Positions 10,432 through 20,334 of a stretch of 64,000 nt of DNA are shown piece by piece. A program made the position numbers and the translations under genes. Under the pieces are notes generated by a model. That model made no database searches and was not told where the DNA came from. It saw only the letters and a program-made list of their open reading frames with translations. How positions within the stretch are numbered: the first letter of the stretch is position 1; each line of letters starts with the position of its first letter. This DNA is from Apus apus (lineage: Eukaryota; Chordata; Aves; Apodiformes; Apodidae), in assembly GCF_020740795.1 (NCBI RefSeq), contig NC_067285.1, positions 115,259,008 through 115,323,007 of the forward strand. Reading direction: 5' to 3'.

Positions 10432-13400
10432 ATGGCGGCGGGCGCAGCGGGGCGAGCGGCGGCCGCGGTGAGCGGGGCCGGGCCGGGGGGCTGGGTTGGG
10501 GGGGGGGGGTCCGTCGGGGACGGGGCGTAGGGTCTGGGGGTGAGGGGTGGGTCTGGTTGGGGGGGGGGGGGTGACTCTGCACCTCTGAGGGGGGGGGGGG
10601 GGGGTCGGTGTCTGGCACAGGGCCTGGGGGAGGTGGGCCGGGGACTGGGGGGAGGGTCGGGTTGGATCCGGGGGGTCAGCCTGGGCGGGGGGGTGTTCGG
10701 GGTGGGGGGTGTGGGGCCAGGCTGGGCCTGGGGGGTCGGTGTGGGCTGTAAGGAAGTGGGGGGGGGGGGATGTGAACCCAGACCTGGGGGTTCAGGCTGT
10801 GCTGGGGGTGTTGGGAACGCTCTGGGTCGGTGTGGGGGGGGTCTCCCTGTGTCTGACGCCCCTCCCCTCCCAGGGTCTCCTGCGTGCCCAGAGCCTGGGG
10901 CCATGGCGGGGGCTGTGGGGCTCTGCTGCCCTCCGGCAGATCCCGCGGGCCAAGGTGAGCGTGGAGGTCCCGGGACCCCCCCCCGGGCACGGGCAGCCCC
11001 AGCACTCCCTGCAGGGGGGTGGGAAGGGGGGTGAGGGGTGGGCAGGGGTGCTGCCAGGGTCCTGCTGGGGAGGGTTTCTCTGCCAAAACCACCCCCCAGA
11101 GCTCAGCCCTGGTGAAAATCCTTTTGCTGCAGTCGGTGCCAGTTCACCCTGAGTTCACTGCAGGAGTGAACAGGGAAAAAACACAGGGAATAACGGGATG
11201 GTTGGAGACTGAGGCAGGAGCAGCTCAGCAGGCACAAGGGTGATCCAGGCCCTGGGGGCAGGGAATGAGGGATGAGCTGTTTTCTGTGGAGTGAAGGGTG
11301 GAAGAAGCCACCCTGCCTCCAGGTGGTGGATGAACATCCCATTTGTCCCATCGAGCTGGTGCCTTTTCCTATGGATCAGGGGAGTTGCCTCCTGTTATTT
11401 GAGACTCTGGGTGTGTCCTTGTGCCCTTGAGCCGGGTCCCTCTGCAGCTGCTGTGCAGCTGGGGTGTCTGGGGGATCACCCTGCAGACCTGGTCTTGCTC
11501 AGCACTTCCAGGTTTTGTTTTCAGGGCCAAAAAAAAGCAAATTAAATTTAAAAAGCAGAAAGCTGTGAGAGAATATGGATCCAGCTGGGAGGTGGGGCTG
11601 GGGAGGGGAGGCTGGGGAGATCCTGAGGACGTGGGGTAGGGATGAAGGGAGATTCAGTGTCATGAGGTGATGCTCTCGAGGGGGAGATGGTGCCTGGAAA
11701 TGTTGTGTGAGGAAAATGGCTTCCTGCATTGTGGGAATTTGGGCTCTCTGCTGCCCCTGGGTCCCAGGGATGGGGGTCTCTGCTGCCCCTGGATCCCAGG
11801 GATGGGGGTCTCTGCTGCCCCTGGATCCCAGGGATGGGGGTCTCTGCTGCCTGCTGTGTCCACAGCCACAGGAGCTGCTCCAGCTCAGCACTGGCACTGC
11901 AGTAGGTTCCTCCCTGTTCTCCAGGATGGAGCTGTGCCTCCCCAGCCCCTGCCAGGGGATGCTGTTGGATCAGGCCCTGGGATGCAGCAGAGGGTCTGAC
12001 CCTGCTCTGCTCTCTGCAGGTGGAGAACAACCGCCCTGAGGGCACCTTCCAGGTGACCATGCTGCCTGGGGATGGGGTGGGCCCCGAGCTGATGCAGGCT
12101 GTGAAGGAGGTCTTCAAGGTGAGGGGGGGCTGGGATGGAGGTGGGGGGCTGGGATGGGGGGGATCAGTGATGGAGGAGGGGAGAAGGGACTTGGGGGACC
12201 TGGGATGGAGGCCCTGAGCTCCTACCCTGCCCAGTAATGGGCTCAGGCTCAGCAGCAGCAGCTGGGAAACAGCCTCATTCCTGTGGGAAACATTCCCAGC
12301 CTGGGGTCATGTCCTGGAGCCAGCAGAGCCCAGGGCATCACCCACTGGGTCCCTGTCCCTGTGACACTGTCCAGGCTGGGGACAGGGAGGGATCACAGAC
12401 CAGTTGTTCCCCAGATCCAACCTCAGCCTCCCCTGGCACAACTTGAGGCCGTTCCCTCTTGTCCCACCCCTTGTTCCTGGGGAGCAGAGCCCGACCCCCC
12501 TGGCTCCAACCTCCTCTCAGGCAGCTGCAGAGCCAGCAGGTCTCCCCTCAGCCTCCTTTGCTGCAGGCTGGACACCCCCAGCTCCCTCAGCTGCTCCTGC
12601 TCAGACTGGTGCTCCAGCCCCTTCCCCAGCTCCCTTGCCCTTCCCTGGACACGCTCCAGCCCCTCCATGTCCCTTTTCTGGCCCAGCCCTGACCCCAGGA
12701 CTGGAGGTGCCCCCTCCCCAGTGCCCAGCACAGGGGGACCATCCCTGCCCTGCTGCTGCTGCCCACACTCTGGTGACACAAGCCAGGATGCTGGTGGCCT
12801 CCTTGGCCACATTCCCTCTCCTCACTGAGCAGGACACATGTCCCAGCCCTCAGAGCCCCTGGCTGGGCTGTGCCCCAGCCCCCCTGACCCGTGTCCCCCT
12901 GCCCCAGGCTGCCAGCGTGCCCGTGGTGTTTGATGAGCATCACCTCAGCGAGGTGCAGAACATGGCATCCGAGGAGAAGCTGGACCAGGTGGTTGACTCC
13001 ATGAAGGAGAGCAAGGTGGCCCTGATCGGTAGGGACTCTGGGCAGCCTTGGCAGGGGCAGGAGTTGCTGTGGTTGGTCCTGGGGGAGGAATCCTGCTGGT
13101 TTTGAGCTGAGCAGCAAGACACCAGTGCTTGCTGTACTGGTGCTGTCAACGGGGGGGTTGTAGCACAGAATCCCAGCCTGGTTTGGGTGGGAAGGGACCT
13201 CAAAGCCCACCCAGTCCCACCCCCTGCATGGGCAGGGACACCTCCCAGCAGCCCAGGCTGCTCCAAGCCCCATCCAACCTGCCCTTCAACACTGCCAGGG
13301 ATGGGGCAGCCACAGCTTCCCTGGGCAGCCTGGGCCAGGCTCTCCCCACCCTCACAGCCCAGAATTTCCCCTCCTGTCCATCCTCCATCTCCCTCTCCCA

Positions 13401-13918
13401 GTTTTAAGCCGTTCCCCCTGTTCTTCTCCCTGTTTTGAGTTGAGATCTCTGGGCTGTGTCCCCCAGAGCCAGAGGGTCCCCAGAGGGATCCGTCAGAGTG
13501 GGCTGAGGTCCTGCTGGAGATCCCCCACCCCAGCCCTCCCCACTGGGTGTCCATCCTGGCTCCCATTCCTCACTCCTGCTCCCTGTCTTCCCAGGCAAGA
13601 TCCACACCCCCATGGAGTACAAGGGAGAGCTGGCGTCCTATGACATGAGGCTCAGGTGGGACGTGGGGCTGGTGCCTGGGGGGCTCTGCTGGAGGAGCCA
13701 GGGCAGGGCTGGGTGGGGAAGGAATGTGGTTCTGGGAATGGAAGGATCCTTCAGAATCCTGAGCTGCCTCTGGAGGGGGTGATGCTGCTGTGGGGGGTCC
13801 TGGAGAGGAGCAGGGGTGGGTGGCAAAGGGACAGTGACATGGAGGGGCCTGGAGCCTGGTGGGGCAGATCCTGAGGGGAAGGGGCAGGGGGTGGGGGTGG
13901 GGGGTGGGTGGAGGGAAG

Positions 13919-13959
<41 letters not shown>

Positions 13960-16900
13960 AAAAAGAAAGGAAAGAAAGAAAAAAGGCAAGGAAGGAAGGA
14001 AAGGAAAATAGAGGGAGGGATGGAAGGAAACACAGATGGATAGAGAGAGAGAAATGGATGGATGGATATGGATAGAGGGATAGATGGAGGGATAGAGAGA
14101 TGCACAGATAGATGATGGAGGGAGGGAGGGAAGGAGGGACGAATTGGTGGGTGGATGGAGGGATTGATGGACTGGTGGATAGAGGGAGGGATGGATGGGT
14201 GGGTGGATGGCCAGCCCTGGGAAGGTGTCAGGAGGTGGGGAGCTGTTCACGACCCCCCAGCTGCTGCCCCAGGTAGCAGGGTGTCCCCAGCCCTGGTGGG
14301 ACCTGAGGGTGCTGCCCCCCAGGCGCAAGCTGGACCTGTTTGCCAACGTGGTGCACGTGAAGAGCCTGCCAGGCTACAAGACCAGGCACAACAACCTGGA
14401 CCTGGTGATCATCCGGGAGCAGACAGAGGGGGAGTACAGCTCCCTGGAGCACGAGGTACCTCAGCTGGCTCTGCAGGGGGCTAGTCCTGCTCCTGCAGCA
14501 CATCCCAGGGACATCCAGCATGACCAGGGGGACAGTTGTGTCCGGGGCTGCATCAAGAGAGGCACGGCCACCAGGGAGCACAGGAAAGGAGCTGTTGGAA
14601 AGGGTCCAGAGGAGATGCTGGGAGGGCTGGAGCAGCTCTGCTCTGGAGACAGGCTGGGAGAGTTGGGGTGTTCAGCCTGGAGAAGAGAAGGCTCCAGGGA
14701 GACCTGAGAGCACCTTCCAGTGCCTGAAGGGGCTCCAGGAAAGCTGGGGAGGGGCTTGGGACAAGGGCAGGGAGGGATGGGAGCAGGGGGAAGGGTTTCC
14801 AGCTGGCAGAGGGGAGATTTAGGTGAGACAAAAGGAGGAAATTCTGTGCTGTGAGGGTGGTGAGAGCCTGGCCCAGGTTGCCCAGGGAAGCTGTGGCTGC
14901 CCCATCCCTGGCAGTGTTGAAGGGCAGGTTGGATGGGGCTTGGAGCAGCCTGGGCTGCTGGGAGGTGTCCCTGCCCATGCAGGGGGGTTGGAACCTGTTG
15001 ATCTTGAAGGTCCCTTCCCACCTTCACCATTGCATGGTCCTTCAGGAGCAGCAGGGGCGTTCCAGGCTGGAGTGGGAGGATGTTCAGTGCTGCAGCAGGG
15101 CCGTGGGGGATTTAGGAACCTCTGGATGGGAAGCGACCCAGTGTCCTGGTCTCTGCCCCATAAAGCTGGGGGGGGGGTGGGGCGGGGTGCTGCGTGGCTG
15201 GGGGGGCTGCTCACCCCCTGCCCCCTCCCCAGAGTGCCAAGGGGGTGATCGAGTGCCTGAAGATCATCACCCGCGCCAAGTCCCAGCGCATCGCCAAGTT
15301 CGCCTTCGACTTCGCCACCAAGAAGGGGCGCTCCAAGGTGACAGCTGTGCACAAGGCCAACATCATGTGAGGGACACCTCCTGCCCCCCCTCCCTGTGGG
15401 GGGTGCTCCCGGGTCTCCTGCCTCTCCCCTGTGCTGGGCCCCCCCCGGTGCTGTCCCGCAAACCCTCGGGTGTTTCTTGCCTCAGGAAGCTGGGCGACGG
15501 GCTGTTCCTGCAGTGCTGTGAGGAGGTGGCAGAGCTGTACCCCAAGATCAAGTTTGACACCATGATCATTGACAACTGCTGCATGCAGGTGAGGAGCCCC
15601 TGTCCCTGACCCCCAACCCTGCCTGCCCCCCCTGGCAGGGACAGCTGGAACACTCCAGGTTGCAGCTCATAAATGGGTGAGCAAGGAACTCCTGGATCCA
15701 CTTAGGTGTAAGCACAGAGCTTACAGGGGGTGGGAGCAAGGACAGATCCCCTGGGAGAAGTAGAGAGAAGCAGGAGGTCAGGTTGGGAAAGCAGAAGCAC
15801 AGGGAGAAGTGCATCTGGCAAGGAAGGTTAAGGGCAATAAGAAGAGTATCTAAAGGTGCATCAGATAAATGGAAGACTAGGGAAAATGTGGACCCACTCC
15901 AGAAGGAAACTGGAGAGCTGGTCATCCAAGACATGGAGAAGGCTGAGGGACTCAATGGCTGCTTTGCCTCAGTCTTCAATGGCAAAGACCTGGTCACACC
16001 CACCAAGTTACAGAAGATAAAGGCAGGGACTGGGAAAAGGGAGATCCCTCTGCTGTAGCTGAAGAGCAGGTTTGTGACCACCTGAAGGACCTGAAAGTGA
16101 ACAAGTCCATGGAAACTGGTGGGATTCACCCACTGCTCCTGAAAGAAGTGGTAGATGAAGTTGCACAACCACTGTCCATTGTTTTTCAAAAGTCGTGGCA
16201 GTCTGGTGAAGTTCCTGCTGACTGGAAAAGGGGAACATCACCCCCATTTTCAACAGGGGGAAAAAAAAGAAGACCTAGAGAATTCCAGGCCAGTCTCACC
16301 TCTGTGCCTGACAAGGTCTTGGAGCAGATCCTCCTGAAGACCCTGCTAAGGCAAGCAGATAACCAAGGGGTGGTTGGTGGCAGCCAACACGGCTTCACTG
16401 AGGGCAAGTCCTGCCTGCCTAACTTGGTGGCCTCTTCTGATGGGGGCAGAGCGTTGGACAAGGGGAGAGCAACAGGCATCTACCTGGACCTGTGCAAAGC
16501 CTTGGACACTGTCCCACATGACATCCTGGTCTCAAAACTGGAACGTTAGGGTTTTGATGGATGGGCCGCTTGCTGGGTAAGGAACTGGTCAGACCCAAAC
16601 GGTCAATGGCTCGATGTCCAGATGGAGACCAGTGACAGGTGGTGTTCCCCAAGGGTCCATACTGGGACCAGTCTTCTTGAACATCTTTGACTCCAACACG
16701 GACAGTGGGAGTGATGCACCCTCAGCAAGTTTGCTGATGACACCAGACTGTGGTGAAGTCACCAGACTGCAGGGAAGGGGCTGATCCATCCGGAGGGACC
16801 TGGACAGGCTCAAGAAGTTGGCTTGTGCAACCTGCATCAAGTTCAGGCCAAGTGCAAGGTCCTGCACCTGGGTCGAGGGAATCCCAGGCACAACTACAGG

Positions 16901-19810
16901 TTGGGAGGAGAAGGGACTGAGGACAGCCCTGAGGAGAAGGACTTGGGGGTGATGGTGGATGAGAAGCTCAACATGAGCCGGCATCGTGCACTGGAGCCCA
17001 GAAACCAACCCTGTCCTGGGCTGTGTCACCTGCAGCGTGGGCAGCAGGGCCAGGGAGGGGATTGTCCCCTCTGCTCTGCTCTGGGGAGACCCCACCTGGA
17101 GAGCTGTGTCCAGTCCTGGAGCCCCCAACATGAGGACATGGAGCTCCTTGAGCGAGTCCGGAGGAGGCCACGGAGATGATCCAAGCACCTCCCCTATGCA
17201 GACAGGCTGAGGAAGTTGGGGTTGTTCAGCCTGGAGAAGAGGAGCTTCAAGGTGACCTTATAGCAGCTTTCCTATACCTGAAGGGCCTACTGGAAAGCTG
17301 GGGCAGGACTTTTTGCATAGGCACATGGTGAGCAGACGTGGGGCAGGGGTTTAAAAATTGGAGAGGGGAGCTTTGGAGGAGATACTAGGAGGAAGTTCTT
17401 TACTCCCCAGAAACAAGTGATGGGACAAGAGGGCAGGGGGAGCAGGTGGACTGGATGATCTCCCAGGTCTTCCAGCCGAAGTAACCCCATGATCCTGTGT
17501 GTCTGTGCCCCTGCAGCTGGTGCAGAACCCCTACCAGTTTGATGTCCTGGTGATGCCCAACCTGTACGGGAACATCATTGACAACCTGGCTGCCGGGCTG
17601 GTGGGCGGCGCCGGCGTCGTGCCGGGCGAGAGCTACAGCGCCGAGTACGCCGTCTTCGAGATGGTGAGGGGCTGCAACCCCCCTCCCACGGGCTGCTGAG
17701 CCCTGCCAGCCCCCCCCCGGCTGCTCGGGGGGCTGCTGGGAGAGGTGGGTGGTCCCTCATGGTGTCTCTGCCCCCCTCCCAGGGCGCCCGGCACCCCTTT
17801 GCCCAGGCGGTGGGCAGGAACATCGCCAACCCCACGGCCATGCTGCTGTCGGCGGCCAACATGCTGCGGCACCTCAAGTAGGTGGGGGGCTGGGGCTGGG
17901 GGGCTTGGGGGGGGGCAGCAGGGGTGCCTAGAGGGGCTGACCCACCCTTCCCTTCCCTTCCTCTCACCAGCCTGGAATTCCACTCCAACCTGATTGCGGA
18001 CGCGGTGAAGAAGGTGATCAAGGTCGGCAAAGTGAGTGTGGGGCCCGGGCCCTGCCCGCGGCGCTGGGGCCTGGGGTCTCCAGCCTCAACCCCCTCCAGC
18101 TCAGATCCCTCCGTGCTAGTCTGGGGCTCCTGTAGCAGTGCTTGATGGCCAGGGATGGTGTGGCAGGGCTGGGGGACACCTGCTGGCCCCGTGCTCCCCC
18201 CTCCCATCCCGCAGCCCGTTCCCTCCGTTCACCAGCACGTTTCTCCCTTGTTTCTCCCCTTCCCTGTGTTGGATTTTTAGGTTCGGACACGGGACTTGGG
18301 CGGTTACTCCACCACTTCCGACTTCGTCAAGTCTGTGATTGACAACCTGCACCCCCACTATGGGGCCTAGGACCCCACCCCCCAGCTCGGGGGGCTTCAC
18401 CCTGCAGCACCACCCGTAGCTTTACAGCCCCCCCTGGCGCAGCTCGCCCCGGGGCAGCAGGAGGAGGAGGAGGAGCCTTCCTCCAGCCCAGCCCCAAACC
18501 CAGGGACCACCCCAGGGGTTGGTGGTGGGACCAGGGCAAGCTGTGCAGAGCAAGGATCAGGATCCTGGGAATTGGGAGGAGGGGGTCTCCTCGGGGTCTG
18601 CTGTGAGGAGGGGGCAGCCCTGGGGCACCCATGGAGCCTCCTCCTGCCCACAGAGCCTTGAGCAATAAGCAGGACCACAGGGCTGAGACAGCTGGGGTGA
18701 GGGTCCCTGTTGTCCCACCCCTAGGGAGGGGTTGGGTCACCTCCTGCTTCTTGGGGACCAGCACAAGATGGGGGGGTAGGGTTTGGGTGCTGCTCTTTTT
18801 TGTACCGCCCCCCCCCCCCCCATGAGTTTGTGGCAGGGTTCTGGGCTCCAAGCTGAGCCCCCCCCAGCCCCAGCAGGGCAGTGCCATGGTGGGCAGCAAA
18901 CATCTGCCCCACAGCTGGCAGGGCCCAGGCCTGCCCCGACCCCTGCACAACTTCATCCCAGCCCTGGAAGCCCCCCCTAGAGCTTGAGGGGGGGGGAGGG
19001 CTGGGGAACAGCAGCAGCCTGGGCTGGGTTGTCCAGGAGCTTGGTGGGTGGGCACAGGGAGCTCTGCGTGGGCCCAGTGCCACGTGCACGAGTGGGTGCC
19101 TGGATTTCCTGCAGCTTTTTATCCACGTTTGCAAATAAAGGGTCCAAACCACCCCCTAACCCCCCCAATCCCAGGGTAGGTGCTGTTGTTGCGCCCCCTC
19201 CCATCCCCCACCACCCCTGCCCAATTGGCCCAAGCCCCGGGGGAATCTGGGGCAGACTGGGGGGCTCAACACCCCTCACTAGCCCCTCCCCCTGAACTGC
19301 CGGGGTGAGTGATCCCGGGGAACGGCTCAAAATCCATCCTGGCCTGGCTGGGAAGGGCAGCAGCCCCCTCCCCACCCCCAGGTACTGGCCACCCCTGCCT
19401 TGGAGGGGCTGCCTGGGACCTCCCCCCAGGTAGCCGGGACACCTGTGCCAGAGCCAGGGCAGCTGCTGCTTGTGCCCACAGCACAACACGCACTCAATGG
19501 GGGGTCCCAAGGCCCAGGGGGGCAGGTCCCGACACTGTGGGGCAGAGCTGAGGTTGCACAGGGTCCCACCTTTCCCCCGTGGGGACCCTCCCAGCAGGAG
19601 CAAAGGGATTCGGCAGGAGCTGGCTCTGCAGTCACAGCCCCCAGCGCAAGGCTGGGGGGTCCCCACACTGCTGGGGGTCCCTACCATCCACGGGGGGGTC
19701 CCCCAGGCTCACCCCCCCCCCTCTCCTTGCAGGTGCGCACAGCCGACATGGGGGGCTACGCCACGTCCCAGGAGTTCACCCAAGCTGTGATCAACGCCCT
19801 GGATGCCTAG
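10432..19810 (+). CDS. IDH3B: Isocitrate dehydrogenase [NAD+] subunit beta, mitochondrial, two alternative last exons
   Basis: Structural, non-catalytic beta subunit of the mitochondrial NAD-dependent isocitrate dehydrogenase, which oxidises isocitrate to 2-oxoglutarate in the TCA cycle together with alpha and gamma subunits. Coding exons: 10432-10467, 10874-10954, 12020-12118, 12908-13028, 13595-13655, 14323-14455, 15233-15366, 15486-15588, 17517-17663, 17783-17877, 17971-18031, then either 18281-18370 or 19733-19810. Isoform A totals 1161 nt (386 aa, human 385), isoform B 1149 nt (382 aa). The Arg/Ala-rich N-terminus with few acidic residues fits a mitochondrial presequence. [32 protein letters not shown] and the stretch from [18 protein letters not shown] to [15 protein letters not shown] identify the family and the beta subunit. 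Introns carry five CR1 fragments and a microsatellite. NOP56 is convergent with it, also as next-door genes in human. Confidence 0.98.
11745..11850. repeat. 32-bp tandem repeat, about 3.3 copies, in IDH3B intron 2
   Basis: The unit TCTCTGCTGCCCCTGG plus TCCCAGGGATGGGGG is repeated with one or two substitutions. Confidence 0.85.
12405..12810 (-). mobile_element. CR1 LINE internal fragment in IDH3B intron 3
   Basis: Reverse-complement CR1 sequence nearly identical to about 4185-4590. It lacks the CR1 3' tail that should lie on its left side and breaks off on the right at 'ggtggcctcc'. The missing 3' end is unusual for a LINE copy and implies later deletion or rearrangement. Confidence 0.85.
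13160..13440 (-). mobile_element. CR1 LINE 3' fragment in IDH3B intron 4
   Basis: Reverse-complement CR1 3' end: GGTTTGGGTGGGAAGGGACC, then 'gctccaagccccatccaacc', ending near the 'ttttaagccgttccccctg' block. Same subfamily as 7165-7430. Confidence 0.9.
13920..14215. repeat. Compound microsatellite (GA)n, (GGAA)n, (GGAT)n in IDH3B intron 5
   Basis: A run of about 17 GA dinucleotides at 13922-13955 is followed by AAGG/AAAG words and then by GGAT/GGATA/GGGA tetranucleotide-type repeats to about 14213. Purines are strongly concentrated on the + strand. Confidence 0.95.
14520..15050 (+). mobile_element. CR1 LINE fragment in IDH3B intron 6
   Basis: Sense CR1 of about 530 bp with 'ggttggaacctgttgatctt' and 'gaaggtcccttcccacc' at the 3' end and the subfamily block 'ggagcagcctgggctgctgg'. 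5' truncated, same orientation as the host gene. Confidence 0.9.
15650..17495 (+). mobile_element. CR1 LINE with partial reverse transcriptase in IDH3B intron 8
   Basis: About 1.85 kb of a sense CR1 fills nearly the whole intron between exons 15486-15588 and 17517-17663. Reverse transcriptase pieces can be read: 15870-16058 ([20 protein letters not shown]), 16097-16549 ([56 protein letters not shown]), and the catalytic KFADDT at 16727-16744. The pieces lie in different frames with stops between them, so it is inactive. The 3' end (GATCCTGTGTGTCTG) runs almost into the next acceptor at 17516. The 5' part, including the ORF2 endonuclease, is missing. Confidence 0.9.
18281..18370 (+). CDS. IDH3B: IDH3B alternative last exon A
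   Basis: After the acceptor TTTTAG this exon encodes [20 protein letters not shown] and then DNLHPHYGA before TAG. It corresponds to the human C-terminus that starts VRTRDMGGYSTTTDF. Its own polyadenylation signal AATAAA is at 19134-19139, giving a 3' UTR of about 770 bases that includes the stretch to exon B. Confidence 0.9.
   Translation, partial: VRTRDLGGYSTTSDFVKSVIDNLHPHYGA
19134..19139 (+). terminator. Polyadenylation signal for IDH3B isoform A
   Basis: AATAAA in sense orientation between the two alternative last exons. Confidence 0.85.
19733..19810 (+). CDS. IDH3B: IDH3B alternative last exon B
   Basis: After the acceptor CTTGCAG this exon encodes [20 protein letters not shown] and then NALDA before TAG. 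It is in the same phase as exon A and starts with a homologous VRT.D.GGY.T block, so the pair looks like an ancient tandem exon duplication. It resembles the second human IDH3B C-terminal isoform. AATAAA follows at 19856-19861. Confidence 0.9.
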   Translation: MRTADMGGYATSQEFTQAVINALDA

Positions 19811-19855
19811 AGCCCTGTGCCCCCCCTGCCCCCCGGTAATTTATTGCTTCCCACC

Positions 19856-19861
19856 AATAAA
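19856..19861 (+). terminator. Polyadenylation signal for IDH3B isoform B
   Basis: AATAAA 46 bases after the exon B stop codon. The convergent NOP56 signal lies less than 200 bases further on. Confidence 0.9.
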
Positions 19862-20048
19862 TGTGGCCTCTGCAGCGTCACCGGCTCCACGGGGGGGGAT
19901 CCGGCCTCTCCTCCCCCCTCACCCCCGGCGGGGCAAAGAGGTGCAGGGGGTCAGGGTGGTTGAATCCCACCCAGGTGAGGGGGGCAGAGCCCCCCAAGCT
20001 TCTGCCCTTTGCCGCAGGGAAACAAGCTGAGGATCAACAACCGCTGCC

Positions 20049-20054
20049 CTTTAT
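20049..20054 (-). terminator. NOP56 polyadenylation signal
   Basis: TTTATT on the + strand, AATAAA on the NOP56 strand, about 280 bases past the NOP56 stop. Confidence 0.9.
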
Positions 20055-20334
20055 TGGGGCGGGGTCACACGTGGGGGGCTCCACCCCCGCCCCTCCCCGG
20101 GCCGGGACAGACTCTGCACACACAGCCCGACCCACCCCCGGGACGGGGCCCAGGGGGCTCCAGCGCTGCCCCCAGGCCAGGGGGGTCCTTGGCCTGGCCA
20201 GGGGGGCCCAACCAAGCCCCGAGGTGCCAAAACCCCGAGGCTGCTCCAGCTGAGCTCCTGCCTGTCCCTCAGTCCGTCCTGCCTGTCCATCAGTCCATCC
20301 TGCTGGAGCACAGCCTGACTCCAGCTCTGCTGCC

